DNA from: Sphingomonas sp. Leaf357
GTDB taxonomy: Bacteria > Pseudomonadota > Alphaproteobacteria > Sphingomonadales > Sphingomonadaceae
Length of the DNA stretch: 64,000 bases
Reading direction: 5' to 3'
Assembly: GCF_001423845.1 (NCBI RefSeq)
Contig: NZ_LMPM01000002.1
Location: 682,001-746,000, forward strand
The translations under genes and the position numbers were made by a program. Under the pieces are notes generated by a model, which worked only from the letters and a program-made list of their open reading frames with translations, did no database searches and had not been told where the DNA came from. Position 1 is the stretch's first letter. Each line of letters starts with the position of its first letter. Below are positions 32,393 through 41,296 of the stretch, piece by piece.

Positions 32393-34906
32393 ATGACCCG
32401 CTACCCGCTCATCGCCCCCAACCCGCCCCGCCTCAGCGAACACGGAGACGCCCTCCGCCGCATCGAGGCATCGGGCGTGTTCAGCAACAACGGCGCGGAG
32501 GTGCGCGGGTTCGAACGCGACGTGACCGATCGGCTGTTCGGCGGGCACGGTGCCAGCCTCGCCGTCGCCAATGCGACGCTCGGGCTGATGATCGCGATAA
32601 AGCATGCCGCGATGCAGGCCGGTCGCCCCGATGGCCTCGCCGTGATGCCCAGCCTGACCTTCGCCGCGACCGGACAGGCCGCGCTCTGGTCCGGCCTCAC
32701 CCCGCTGATCTGCGATGTCGATTCCGAAGACTGGAGCGCCTGCGCACTGGCCGAGGAACGCCTGCTCGAAACCCATCGGGACAGGATCTCGGTCCTGCTC
32801 CCCTACGCCACCTTCGGCAACGCGATCGATCTCGATCGCTACGCCTGGCTGCAACAGAAATATCGGGTCGGCGTGGTGATTGATGCCGCCTCCTCGCTCG
32901 GCACGGTCGACGATGCCGGCCACGGTTTCGGCCATGATGCGCCGTTCGCCATCGTCTATTCGATGCACGCCACCAAAACCTTCGCGGTGGCGGAGGGCGG
33001 GCTGATCCATAGCGGCGACGCGGCCCTGATCGATCAGTTGCGGGCGATGACCAATTTCGGATTCGAGGGCAGCCGCAGCGCCACCCTGCCCGGCATCAAC
33101 GCCAAGCTGCCGGAGGTCGTCGCGGTGCTGGCGCAGGCCAAGCTGGAAGAAATCGAGTCGATCTGCGACGCCCGCGTCGCACTGGAGGTCGCCTATCGCG
33201 CCGGCCTGTCCGGTTTCCAGCTTCAGAAGGTACAGGGCCGCCGCCGCGCGATGCAGTTCATGCCCGTGCTGCTGCCCCGCGCGCTCGCCCACAAACGCGA
33301 CGCGATCACCGCCGCGATGGACGCCTCCGGCGTCGGCACCGGGCGCTATTTCAGCCCGCACCTCGCCGAACAGCCATTGTTCAAGGCGACCGCGATCATC
33401 GATCCGACCCCCGTGTCCGACGATGTCGGCGGGCGCATGATTTCGCTGCCGATCACCGACGCGATGACCGCCGCCGACGCCACCGCCGTCGCCGCGATCT
33501 TCACCCGCATCTGCGCCGAGGCCGGCGCGACCGTTGCCGCCCCAGTGTCTGCCGGGGCCCGCACCCGCCCGATCGCCCGCACGCTGATCGTCGGCGGCGG
33601 CCCCGCCGGCACCGCCTTGCTCACCTCGGCCACCAAGCGTGGCCAGCTCGGCGCTTTCGCGAAAGGCCTCGTCGTGGTCGAGCGCGACGCCGCGATCGGC
33701 GGCGGGCGCCTCGGCCGCTACGCGATCACCTCGGACAGCACCGCGACCACCTTCCTGACGGCGGTGAAGGACAATCCCTATCCGGAGATCGCCGCGATCC
33801 TCGATCATCCGGCGGGCAAGGCCGTCGCGCGCTATACCGATGCGATCGGCGTGCCGTTGGTCGAGGCCGGTCCGCTGATCCGCGCCACCGGCGACCGGCT
33901 CGGCGATATCGTTGCCGCGAACGGCGGCGAGGTGCTGACCGGACACGAAGCGCTCGGCACGCGCCGGGTGGAGGGCGGCCTGTGGTCCACCCGCCTGCGC
34001 AACCGCGCCGACGGCAGCGAGTTCGATCAGCTCTCGCACAATGTCGTCATCGCCACCGGCGGCCACCAGCCGCTCGACCGCCTCGCCGCGCAGCAGGTCG
34101 CGGGCGCATCGCTCGTCGCGCAGGCCGGCGACCGCCTGCTCCAGTCGGACGAGGTGCTGGCCCTGGGCGGCATGGCCAAGGTCGCCGATCTCCTGTCGGG
34201 CAAGCGCGCGCCGAAGATCGTCGTGATCGGCGGATCGACCAGCGCGCTCGCCACGATCTTCCTGATCCTCAAGACCGCGCCCGCGATCCCGTTCGGCGAG
34301 AACGGCATCACCTTGCTTCACCGCCGCCCCTTGCGCCCCTTCTACCCCTCGATCGCGGCGGCGGAGGCGGAGGGCTTCACCGATTTCACGGCCGACGACA
34401 TCTGTCCGGTCAGCGGCTTCGTCTACCGTCTCGCCGGCTTTCGGCTTGAAGCGCGCGAACTGGTCCTACGCATGCTCGGCGTCGACGGCCGGGTCGCCGA
34501 TCCGCGCATCCGGGGCCACCGCATCGCCGGCCCCGACGACGCCGTCGCCCGCAGCGCTTTGGCCGAGGCGGACATCGTCATCGCCGCGCTCGGATACCGC
34601 CCGCACGCGCTGCCCGTCGCCGATACGAACGGCACGCCGATCGATCTCGCCGCCGCGCACGATCGCGCGATGGTCGACAAGCATTGCCGCGTCGTCGATG
34701 TCACCGGGGCTCCCATCCCCGGCCTGTTCGGCATCGGCCTCGCCGCCGGCTTCGTGCCCTGGGGCCGACTGGGCGGCGAGGCGAGCTTTTCGGGGCAGGC
34801 CAACGGCCTGTGGCAATGGCAGAACGATGTCGGCCAGATGATCGTCGATCAGGTGCTCGGCGAACTTATGGTCGAAGACGCCGCCCCGCGACGCGCCGTC
34901 GCATGA
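32393..34906 (+). CDS. Fusion of DegT-type PLP aminotransferase and flavin-dependent monooxygenase-like domain
   Basis: 837 residues in two parts. Residues 1-380 are a DegT/DnrJ/EryC1/StrS aminotransferase: SLAVANATLGLMIAI for cofactor binding, VVIDAASSLG with the Asp contacting PLP, and the catalytic Lys195 in MHATKTFAVAEGG. Residues 395-830 are a two-nucleotide-site flavoprotein: FAD motif GGGPAG at 401-406, ATGG near 564, a second GGSTSA motif near 613-618 and ALGYRP near the C-terminus. This pattern is like ornithine/lysine N-hydroxylases and class B flavin monooxygenases. Both active sites look intact. The fusion could make an amino group and then oxidise it, for example an N-hydroxy or nitroso sugar. 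The stop overlaps the start of a GT2 gene. No frameshift sign; codon usage is uniform across the junction. Confidence 0.8.
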   Translation: MTRYPLIAPNPPRLSEHGDALRRIEASGVFSNNGAEVRGFERDVTDRLFGGHGASLAVANATLGLMIAIKHAAMQAGRPDGLAVMPSLTFAATGQAALWSGLTPLICDVDSEDWSACALAEERLLETHRDRISVLLPYATFGNAIDLDRYAWLQQKYRVGVVIDAASSLGTVDDAGHGFGHDAPFAIVYSMHATKTFAVAEGGLIHSGDAALIDQLRAMTNFGFEGSRSATLPGINAKLPEVVAVLAQAKLEEIESICDARVALEVAYRAGLSGFQLQKVQGRRRAMQFMPVLLPRALAHKRDAITAAMDASGVGTGRYFSPHLAEQPLFKATAIIDPTPVSDDVGGRMISLPITDAMTAADATAVAAIFTRICAEAGATVAAPVSAGARTRPIARTLIVGGGPAGTALLTSATKRGQLGAFAKGLVVVERDAAIGGGRLGRYAITSDSTATTFLTAVKDNPYPEIAAILDHPAGKAVARYTDAIGVPLVEAGPLIRATGDRLGDIVAANGGEVLTGHEALGTRRVEGGLWSTRLRNRADGSEFDQLSHNVVIATGGHQPLDRLAAQQVAGASLVAQAGDRLLQSDEVLALGGMAKVADLLSGKRAPKIVVIGGSTSALATIFLILKTAPAIPFGENGITLLHRRPLRPFYPSIAAAEAEGFTDFTADDICPVSGFVYRLAGFRLEARELVLRMLGVDGRVADPRIRGHRIAGPDDAVARSALAEADIVIAALGYRPHALPVADTNGTPIDLAAAHDRAMVDKHCRVVDVTGAPIPGLFGIGLAAGFVPWGRLGGEASFSGQANGLWQWQNDVGQMIVDQVLGELMVEDAAPRRAVA

Positions 34907-35952
34907 GCATGGCACCGACCGTCAGCGTCATCATGGCCGCCTATAACGGCGCGGCGCTGATCCCCGAAACCGTCGCCAGCCTGCAGGCGCAGACGCTGAC
35001 CGATTTCGAGGTCGTCATCGTCGACGATTGCTCGACCGACAACACCCGCCACGTGCTGCGCGCGATAAACGACCCGCGCTTCCGCGTCATCGAGGCGGAG
35101 GTCAATCAGGGCCCGGTGCGCACCCGCAACACCGCCGTCACCCACGCGCGCGGCCGCTATCTCGCCGGGCTCGACCAGGACGATCTCTGCCTGCCCGAAC
35201 GGTTCGCGAAACAGGTCGCCTATCTCGACGCCAATCCCGATACCGTGCTGGTCGGCACCGGCGCGGCCTGGCTCGACGACGGCATCGTCACCTCCGCCCC
35301 GCGCACCGCCGTCTCCACGCCCGCCCTGATCGAATGGCTGCTGCGGATCGAGAATCCGCTCGTCTGGTCCTCGGTGATGGTCCGCGCCTCGGCGGCCAGC
35401 GATCCGTTCACCGATCCGGTGCGTCTCTATGCCGAGGATTTCGATCTCTACCAGCGCATGAGCCGCATCGGCCGCATCGCCCGGCTCGACGAGGAACTGG
35501 TGATCTACCGCCGCCACGCCGGCGGCGCATCGCAGCGCTACACCGAGACGATGACCGCCAACGCCGCCCGCGTCCTCGCCGACAGCTATGTGTCCGTCTT
35601 CGGAGACGAATCGGACGCCGCCGCGTGGCTGATCGTCCGCCACATGATGGCGCACGCCCCGATCCCCGACCGCGCCACCCTCGCCGCGCTCGGCGAGGTG
35701 CTCACGAAACTGCAGGCCGATTTCCTCGCCACGCACGAGATCGACGCCGAAAGCCTGAAGATGATCCGCTGGGAAACCGCCCGCCGCTGGGGGCGTGTCG
35801 GCCGCATCGCGCTGCGCAGCGGCACGCTCACGCTCGCCGACATCGTGTCGGCCCGGCCCGACCATCTCGGCATGGGCTATCAGGGCATGGAGGAACTCGT
35901 CCTCTCCCGCCTGATCGGCACCGCCCGCGCGGCGAAACGCCGCTATAGTTGA
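34903..35952 (+). CDS. Glycosyltransferase family 2
   Basis: 349 residues. GT-A fold start TVSVIMAAYNGAALIPETVA, VVIVDDCSTDN for nucleotide binding, and a DxD-like GLDQDDLCLPERF for metal; acceptor-side motif YAEDFDLYQRM with the ED base. A C-terminal helical extension of about 110 residues has no recognised domain. No membrane segments, so a soluble transferase acting at the membrane or on a soluble acceptor. Its start overlaps the stop of the aminotransferase-monooxygenase fusion (ATGA), making a two-gene operon; it probably transfers the sugar that enzyme makes. Confidence 0.87.
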   Translation: MSMAPTVSVIMAAYNGAALIPETVASLQAQTLTDFEVVIVDDCSTDNTRHVLRAINDPRFRVIEAEVNQGPVRTRNTAVTHARGRYLAGLDQDDLCLPERFAKQVAYLDANPDTVLVGTGAAWLDDGIVTSAPRTAVSTPALIEWLLRIENPLVWSSVMVRASAASDPFTDPVRLYAEDFDLYQRMSRIGRIARLDEELVIYRRHAGGASQRYTETMTANAARVLADSYVSVFGDESDAAAWLIVRHMMAHAPIPDRATLAALGEVLTKLQADFLATHEIDAESLKMIRWETARRWGRVGRIALRSGTLTLADIVSARPDHLGMGYQGMEELVLSRLIGTARAAKRRYS

Positions 35953-35958
35953 TCCTTC

Positions 35959-36066
35959 TGTTCCCCGGCGAAGGCCGGGGCCCAGTAGCGAAGGTTGCTG
36001 TAACCTCGCGCAGCGCTCGCAATCTGTCGGTCCGTAACTGGACCCCGGCCTTTGCCGGGGAACAAG
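35959..36066. repeat. REP-like inverted repeat pair, CCCCGGCNNNGGCCGGGG family
   Basis: TGTTCCCCGGCGAAGGCCGG at 35959 and TGGACCCCGGCCTTTGCCGG (36039) form inverted arms of about 27 bases. Between convergent genes (GT2 and the OB-fold-like protein); likely hairpins in both transcripts. Confidence 0.8.
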
Positions 36067-36098
36067 AGGCCAGGCGCGAACGCCCGGCCTCTCCTATC

Positions 36099-36713
36099 CT
36101 ACTTCGTCGCGACTGGTGCGGGCGTCGGTGCAGTCGCCGGTGCCGCAGCCGGCGCGGCGTTCGCCGCGACCGGCGGCGGCGGCGGGGGCGCACGACCGTC
36201 ATCGCCATCCGGTCCACCGTCCGGCCCGCGATCGTCCGGCCCCCGTCCGTCGGGACCATGACGCGGCCCCTTGCGATCATGCCCGCCCGGACCACCCGGA
36301 CCACGATCGGGACCATGCATCGGCCCGAGCGCCGTCACCTTGCCGTCCGCGCCGACCAGGAAACCGGCCCGCACGAAGCCGTGGTCGAAGCGACCCTGCA
36401 CCGTCACCGCCTGCCCGGCCGCGACCAGCGCACCATCCTCGCCCTCGCGCCCGAGATCGACCAGCGCCCGGCCCGATCCATCCGCCAGCACCACCTTGTT
36501 GCCGTAGATCTGGTCGACCCGACCCTTGATCGTCACGATGCTGTCGCCAGATTTCAGCGAAGCGATCGCCACCGGCACCGCCGGGGCCATCGTCGCGCTC
36601 GGCCGCGTCGCCGCGACGGTGATCGCCCCGCCCGCGCCGCCGATGGCGAGCAGGCCGGCCGCGATCAGGCCGAACTTGCGCCGCGACGGGCGCTGTGTGG
36701 TATCTTCGGTCAT
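36099..36713 (-). CDS. Exported OB-fold-like protein with Pro/Gly/Asp-rich tail
   Basis: 204 residues. N-terminal hydrophobic anchor (KFGLIAAGLLAIGGAGGAI) preceded by RRK, possibly an uncleaved signal anchor or a Tat-like signal. Residues 50-120 are beta-rich: GDSIVTIKGRVDQIYGNKVVLADGSG, resembling DUF5666 or other small OB-folds. The last 80 residues are low-complexity, with repeats of GPD/GRGPDD then PPPPPP and an Ala/Pro tail. Start ATG 36713 has AGAGGAG upstream. It is divergent from the two-component system at 36974 and is probably one of its targets or its signalling partner; function unknown. Confidence 0.65.
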   Translation of the reverse strand: MTEDTTQRPSRRKFGLIAAGLLAIGGAGGAITVAATRPSATMAPAVPVAIASLKSGDSIVTIKGRVDQIYGNKVVLADGSGRALVDLGREGEDGALVAAGQAVTVQGRFDHGFVRAGFLVGADGKVTALGPMHGPDRGPGGPGGHDRKGPRHGPDGRGPDDRGPDGGPDGDDGRAPPPPPPVAANAAPAAAPATAPTPAPVATK

Positions 36714-36824
36714 AACATTCACTCCTCTTGGGGTTTCGACTGCACCCTCTCTAGACTCGCGGTCCCGACCCACACTGAACCGCGCCGTTCAGTTTCGGTT
36801 GGGGCGGCAGGATTAGGAGTTCTT

Positions 36825-36932
36825 CGTCACCCCGGACTTGTTCCGGGGTCCACCATGCCGCAAGCTCGGTCGTGCATAATTATCCGTGTCGAAAGCGGCT
36901 GGGCAGACCCCGGAACAAGTCCGGGGTGACGG
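36825..36932. repeat. REP-like inverted repeat pair in a divergent promoter region, CCGGGGT family
   Basis: CGTCACCCCGGACTTGTTCC at 36825 and the inverted arm GACCCCGGAACAAGTCCGGG ending at 36932. It shares almost the full sequence with the pair at 39104-39210. It ends only 41 bases before the response regulator start, so it must lie in its leader or promoter. Confidence 0.85.
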
Positions 36933-36973
36933 CGATGGCAACCGGCAAACCGCAATCCAGCAGGAGTCCCAAA

Positions 36974-37645
36974 ATGCGCGTATTGCTGGTCGAGGACGAC
37001 ACCACACTCGCCGACGGCATCGCCCGCGCCCTGCGCGCGGAGAATTTCGCCGTCGATGTCGCGGCCAACGGCGAAGACGGCGGCCATCTCGGCGCGACCG
37101 AACTCTATGACGTCGCGATCCTCGATCTCGGCCTGCCCAAACGCGATGGCCTGTCCGTGCTGCGCGACTGGCGCGCCGCCGGGCGCGACCTGCCCGTGCT
37201 GATCCTCACCGCGCGCGACGGCTGGTCGGAAAAGGTCGAGGGGTTCAAGGCCGGGGCCGACGATTACCTGACCAAGCCGTTCCGCATCGAGGAGGTCGTG
37301 ATGCGCCTGCGCGCGCTGGTCCGCCGCGCCGCCGGCCATGCCTCGGCGCGCGTCACCTGCGGCCCGCTCGCGTTCGACGCGCAGCTCGGCACGTTCGAAC
37401 TGGACGGCCTGCCGCTGAAGCTCACCGCGTTCGAATGGCGCGTCCTCTCGCAACTCATGCTCCGCCGCGAGGTCGTGATCGAACGCGCCGACCTGATCGA
37501 GCGGGTCTATGAAGGCGATGCCGATGTCGACTCCAATTCGGTCGAGGTGATCATCGGCCGCCTGCGTCGCAAGATCGGCGCGGAGATGATCGAAACGGTG
37601 CGCGGGCGCGGCTACCGGCTGACGGCGGGCACGACCGGCGCATGA
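36974..37645 (+). CDS. OmpR/PhoP-family response regulator
   Basis: 223 residues. Receiver domain with the acidic pocket (LLVEDDTTLADGI), phosphoacceptor Asp51 in AILDLGLPKRDG, and Lys in YLTKPFRIEEV. C-terminal winged helix: LKLTAFEWRVLSQLM, then IIGRLRRKIGAEMIETVRGRGYR. CAGGAG lies upstream of the ATG. The stop overlaps the start of the histidine kinase (ATGA). Reads as a QseB/PhoP-type pair, often concerned with cations or envelope stress. Confidence 0.93.
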   Translation: MRVLLVEDDTTLADGIARALRAENFAVDVAANGEDGGHLGATELYDVAILDLGLPKRDGLSVLRDWRAAGRDLPVLILTARDGWSEKVEGFKAGADDYLTKPFRIEEVVMRLRALVRRAAGHASARVTCGPLAFDAQLGTFELDGLPLKLTAFEWRVLSQLMLRREVVIERADLIERVYEGDADVDSNSVEVIIGRLRRKIGAEMIETVRGRGYRLTAGTTGA

Positions 37646-39036
37646 GGCGCTGGCTTACCTCGCTGCGCGGCCGCCTGCTGCTGATCGCCTTCGCCTCGAC
37701 GCTCGCCGCCCTGCTGTTCGCCGGCTTCGCGATCGGCCATGTCCTCGAACGCGTCGTGATGCGCAGCCTGGACGACCGGCTCGACGCGCAGATCCTGGTG
37801 CTGGCCCGCGCCGTCCGCCCCGACGGCGATCTCGATCCCGCGCGCGCGATCGACCTGCCCGATTTCGGTGTCGCCGGGTCGGGTTGGGCGTGGCGCGTCG
37901 ACGGCCCCGCCGGCCATTGGACCAGCGCGGCGGGCGCACCGGATCTGCCGCGGGTCGAACCCCCGCATCCCGGTCGCGATCCCGACGATCGCGCCGAACG
38001 CGGCGATCGTCGCGAAGGCCCGCGCCCCGAGCGCGACGGCATCCGCCCCGGCGAGATCGAAGGCCCGGCCGGCGAACGCCTCCATTCGCGCCAGTTCGTC
38101 CTGGCCACGCCCGCCGGACCGGTCGCCATCGCCGCCTCCGGCCCGCGCCGCGTCGTCGCCGCGCCGCTGCGCGAGGCGTTGCTGCCTTTGCTCGCCTCGC
38201 TCGTCATCCTCGGCGCCGGCCTGGCACTCGCCACGCTCGTCCAGTTGCGCTTCGGCCTGCGACCGCTCGGCCGACTGCGCACCGCGCTCGCCGAAGTCCG
38301 CGCCGGGCGTCTGCGCCACGTCCCCGCCGACCAGCCCGAGGAACTCGCCGGCGTGGTGAGCGAACTCAACGCGCTGATCGACCAGAACGAGGCCGGGCTC
38401 GCCGCCGCGCGCCGCCACGTCTCGAACCTCGCGCACGGCATGAAGACGCCGCTCGCCGCGCTGGCGCTCAAGCTCGGCGAGGACGGGCGCGATCCCGATG
38501 GCAGCCTGTCGGCGATGGTCGCGGAGGTCGATGCCCGCGTCCGCCACCATCTCGGTCGCGCGCGCGCCGCCACCCCTGCCGGACGCAGCCGCACGCGAAC
38601 CGCGCTCGCCCCCGCCGTCGCCGATCTTTCCGCCGTGCTCGATCGCCTCCACGCCGACCGACCGGTCACCACCGAAATCCACATCCCCGCCGATCTATCG
38701 CTCGCGGTCGACCCACAGGATCTGGACGAGATGCTCGGCAATCTGCTCGACAATGCCCGCCGCCACGCCCGCGCTGCCTTGGCGGTCACCGCCACCCCGC
38801 ACCACCAGATGGCGGCGATCCGCATCGAGGATGACGGCCCCGGCCTCCCCGACGCTGCGATGCACGACGCGCTCGTCCCCGGCCAACGCCTTGACGAGGC
38901 CGGCGAGGGCTACGGCTTCGGCCTGTCGATCGTGCAGGAACTCGCCGAACTCAACGGCGGCACGCTCGCCCTTGCCCGATCGCAACGCCCAGGCTGGGGC
39001 TTGGCCGTTACCTTGACGCTGCCGGTCTCCACCTGA
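37642..39036 (+). CDS. Sensor histidine kinase, PhoQ/QseC-like
   Basis: 464 residues. Membrane segments near 12-32 and 178-202 enclose a periplasmic domain of about 145 residues with an unusual Asp/Arg/Pro-rich stretch (PGRDPDDRAERGDRREGPRP). A HAMP-like region follows, then the H-box LAHGMKTPLAAL with His265 (Gly in place of the usual Glu after His), N-box LLDNARRHARAA and G-box DDGPGLP and GYGFGLSIVQ. Coupled to the response regulator by overlap. HAHGMKTP-type H-boxes are known in PhoQ-like kinases. Confidence 0.92.
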   Translation: MRRWLTSLRGRLLLIAFASTLAALLFAGFAIGHVLERVVMRSLDDRLDAQILVLARAVRPDGDLDPARAIDLPDFGVAGSGWAWRVDGPAGHWTSAAGAPDLPRVEPPHPGRDPDDRAERGDRREGPRPERDGIRPGEIEGPAGERLHSRQFVLATPAGPVAIAASGPRRVVAAPLREALLPLLASLVILGAGLALATLVQLRFGLRPLGRLRTALAEVRAGRLRHVPADQPEELAGVVSELNALIDQNEAGLAAARRHVSNLAHGMKTPLAALALKLGEDGRDPDGSLSAMVAEVDARVRHHLGRARAATPAGRSRTRTALAPAVADLSAVLDRLHADRPVTTEIHIPADLSLAVDPQDLDEMLGNLLDNARRHARAALAVTATPHHQMAAIRIEDDGPGLPDAAMHDALVPGQRLDEAGEGYGFGLSIVQELAELNGGTLALARSQRPGWGLAVTLTLPVST

Positions 39037-39103
39037 CGCAACACTCGCTCGCGACACATGTTGAATCCCTGCATTCTCATATCGATCGCTACGCAATATT
39101 ACT

Positions 39104-39210
39104 CGTCACCCCGGACTTGTTCCGGGGTCCACCAAGCGGCTTGATCGGCGCACGATGCTCGAACGGTGGATTGGCGGCGTGGTGGACCCCGGAACAAGTC
39201 CGGGGTGACG
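39104..39210. repeat. REP-like pair with perfect 30-bp inverted arms
   Basis: 39104-39133 and 39181-39210 are perfect inverted copies of each other (30 of 30), beginning CGTCACCCCGGACTTGTTCC and ending in GGGGTGACG. A 47-base centre separates them. Same family as the pair at 36825-36932; it lies between the histidine kinase and a 49-residue gene. Confidence 0.9.
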
Positions 39211-39285
39211 ATCTTTAGGGATAAGCGGATCGGCGTAAACCGAACTTCGTTCCGTGATGATATCTACCCAAGCCGGAAAGCCGCC

Positions 39286-39435
39286 ATGTCCATAGACGAC
39301 CAGATGATCGACACGCCCGACGGCCCGATGACCTGGGCGCAATGGAAGAAGAAGAACCCCGTCCAGATCCCCTCGCGCCGCACCAAGGGCAAGGATCTGC
39401 CGGTCAAGGTGAAGCGCTTTACGGAGAAGCCGTGA
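39286..39435 (+). CDS. Small hypothetical protein (49 residues)
   Basis: Short basic protein: N-terminal acidic MSIDDQMIDTPDGPMTWAQW, then Lys-rich KKKNPVQIPSRRTKGKDLP and KVKRFTEKP. A GGAAAG motif lies upstream of the ATG. Real-gene composition, no membrane segment or known domain. Sits between two REP pairs, so it could be a self-contained transcription unit. Confidence 0.5.
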   Translation: MSIDDQMIDTPDGPMTWAQWKKKNPVQIPSRRTKGKDLPVKVKRFTEKP

Positions 39436-39478
39436 GCGGCAGCGGCCTCCGGATCGCGAGACCTGCGCTCCAATTACC

Positions 39479-39575
39479 CCGTCATCCCCGCGAAGGCGGG
39501 AATCCATACTGGCTGCACGAAGTGAGGCTCACCGAGTGGAGCGAAGATGGGTTCCCGCCTGCGCGGGAATGACGG
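39479..39575. repeat. REP-like inverted repeat pair, GGCGGGAATCCAT family
   Basis: CCGTCATCCCCGCGAAGGCG at 39479 and the inverted arm TTCCCGCCTGCGCGGGAATG ending with ACGG at 39575. The interior GGGAATCCATACTGGCTG is shared with the pair at 62189-62284. It lies just downstream of the hybrid kinase gene on the minus strand. Confidence 0.85.
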
Positions 39576-39606
39576 AGGACTCCCACTCCGGCACCCCCAA
39601 AAACCC

Positions 39607-41157
39607 TCACGCCGCCTCCCGGATCCGCTCCCCCGCCGCGCGGCGCAGCACGCGCGAGACATGGTCGATCGAATACGGCTTCTGGATCAGTTCGAACCCG
39701 TCCGTGCCATTCGCCGCCAGGATGTGGCTGTAACCGCTGGCCAGCACCACCGGCAGGCCCAGGTTCATCTCGCGGATCGCGCGGCCCATCTCCATCCCGG
39801 TCATCCCCGGCATCACCACGTCCGAGAATACCACGTCGAAGCGCGCGGCATCCGCCGTCACCTCGGCCAGCCCCTCGACGCCATTCGTCGCCAGCACCGT
39901 GGTGAAGCCCAATTGGTCGAGCGCGTCGACCGTGCTCGCCGCGACCTCGGCATTGTCCTCGACCACCAGCACGCACGGCACGGTCGTCGGATCTCCTTCC
40001 GCCGCCGGCGCGGCCGTCACCGCCTCGGCGCGCGCGATCCCTTTGACCTGTGGCAGGTACAGTGTGAAGCTGCTCCCGGCGCCGACCTCGCTCTCGACCT
40101 GGATGTCGCCGCCCGACTGCCGCGCGAACCCGAACACCTGGCTGAGGCCCAGCCCGGTGCCCGACCCGACCGGCTTGGTGGTGAAGAAAGGCTCGAAGAT
40201 CCGCGCGCGCTGGTCCACCGCGATGCCGCCGCCGGTATCGGTGATCGTCACCGCGACATAGTCGCCCGGCACGGCGGCGCGTTCGCGCAATGCCGGTATG
40301 CCCTGCACCGCGCGCGCGGAGACGATCAGCCGCCCCTCGCCGTTCATCGCGTCGCGCGCGTTCACCGTCATGTTCACCAATGCCGTGTCGAACTGGCTCG
40401 TGTCCGCATTGATCGCGAACGATGCATCGGGCACGTCGATCTCGATCGTGATGCGCGATCCGGCCAGCGTCTGCATCATCTCACCGATCGAACGGATATT
40501 GTCGCCGACATCGAACACGGTCGGTTTCAGTGCCTGTCGTCTGGCGAATGCGAGCAATTGCTGCGTCAGCTTCGACGCCCGCCCCACCGCCTCGCCGATC
40601 GCCCCGACATAGCGCGCGCGCCGCTCCTCCTTCTGGTTGGGCAGCTTCAGCATCTCGACCGCCGATTGCACGATCGTCAGCAGATTGTTGAAATCATGCG
40701 CCACGCCCCCGGTCAGCTGGCCAACCGCCTCCATCTTTTGCGACTGCCGAAGCGCATCCTCGGCGGCATACAAGGCCGCCTCGGCGCGCAATCGGTCGCT
40801 GATGTCCTTGGCGTGGTGGAACGCGCCGATGATCGCGCCGCTTTCGTCGCGCAGCGGCGCATAGGAGATATCCCAATACGGCTTGTTGAGATCGGGGTCG
40901 CCGAATTCCTCGGTGACGTTGAACACCTCGCCGGCCAGCGCGCGCGCCATGAAGCCTCGGATCACCGGTGCCTGTTCGGGCAGGAACAGATCGGGGAAGA
41001 CTTCACCGATCTGCACGCGGTGATTGTAGATACGGAAGAATTCGTCGCTATGCGCGCGGTTGAAGGCGATCAGGCGGAATTCGTGATCGAACGCGCAGAT
41101 CGGTGCCTGATCGGATTGCCCGATCACTTCCCAAAGCCCCATGGAACTTGCCGACAT
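39607..41157 (-). CDS. PAS-containing hybrid histidine kinase with C-terminal receiver
   Basis: 516 residues. Order: PAS domain (residues about 15-120, CAFDHEFRLIAFNRAHSDEF), HisKA with H-box GGVAHDFNNLLT (His154), HATPase (TDTGGGI, GTGLGLSQVFGF) and a receiver domain in the last 115 residues (DVVFSDVVMPGMTGMEMG, YSIDHVSRVLRR). No membrane segment, so it is cytoplasmic. The DFNNLL H-box is typical of HWE/HY-type or CckA-like hybrid kinases. ATG 41157 is supported by GAGG upstream. The PAS may sense redox or light; cognate regulator not in the window. Confidence 0.9.
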   Translation of the reverse strand: MSASSMGLWEVIGQSDQAPICAFDHEFRLIAFNRAHSDEFFRIYNHRVQIGEVFPDLFLPEQAPVIRGFMARALAGEVFNVTEEFGDPDLNKPYWDISYAPLRDESGAIIGAFHHAKDISDRLRAEAALYAAEDALRQSQKMEAVGQLTGGVAHDFNNLLTIVQSAVEMLKLPNQKEERRARYVGAIGEAVGRASKLTQQLLAFARRQALKPTVFDVGDNIRSIGEMMQTLAGSRITIEIDVPDASFAINADTSQFDTALVNMTVNARDAMNGEGRLIVSARAVQGIPALRERAAVPGDYVAVTITDTGGGIAVDQRARIFEPFFTTKPVGSGTGLGLSQVFGFARQSGGDIQVESEVGAGSSFTLYLPQVKGIARAEAVTAAPAAEGDPTTVPCVLVVEDNAEVAASTVDALDQLGFTTVLATNGVEGLAEVTADAARFDVVFSDVVMPGMTGMEMGRAIREMNLGLPVVLASGYSHILAANGTDGFELIQKPYSIDHVSRVLRRAAGERIREAA

Positions 41158-41267
41158 GCGCACCTCGCCAACCCCTTGATCCGGCACCCTATCACGATTT
41201 CCGGGCACGCACAGCCATCGCGCGGTGCGGAACTTCGCACTGTGATCGAGTCAGGTACCGGGGATAC

Positions 41268-41296
41268 TGGACCTTTTTAACCCGAACCCCTATATA
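41268..41296 (+). promoter_or_regulatory. Promoter of the tetR gene, probably giving a leaderless mRNA
   Basis: TGGACC (41268-41273), 17-base spacer, TATATA (41291-41296). The ATG at 41306 begins nine bases after the -10, which places the transcription start almost on the start codon and fits the absence of a Shine-Dalgarno sequence. Confidence 0.55.

Noticed and set aside
32234..34321. A 695-residue frame antisense to the aminotransferase-monooxygenase fusion
   Set aside because: Rich in Arg, Gly, Asp and His with no domain; typical antisense shadow of a GC-rich gene.
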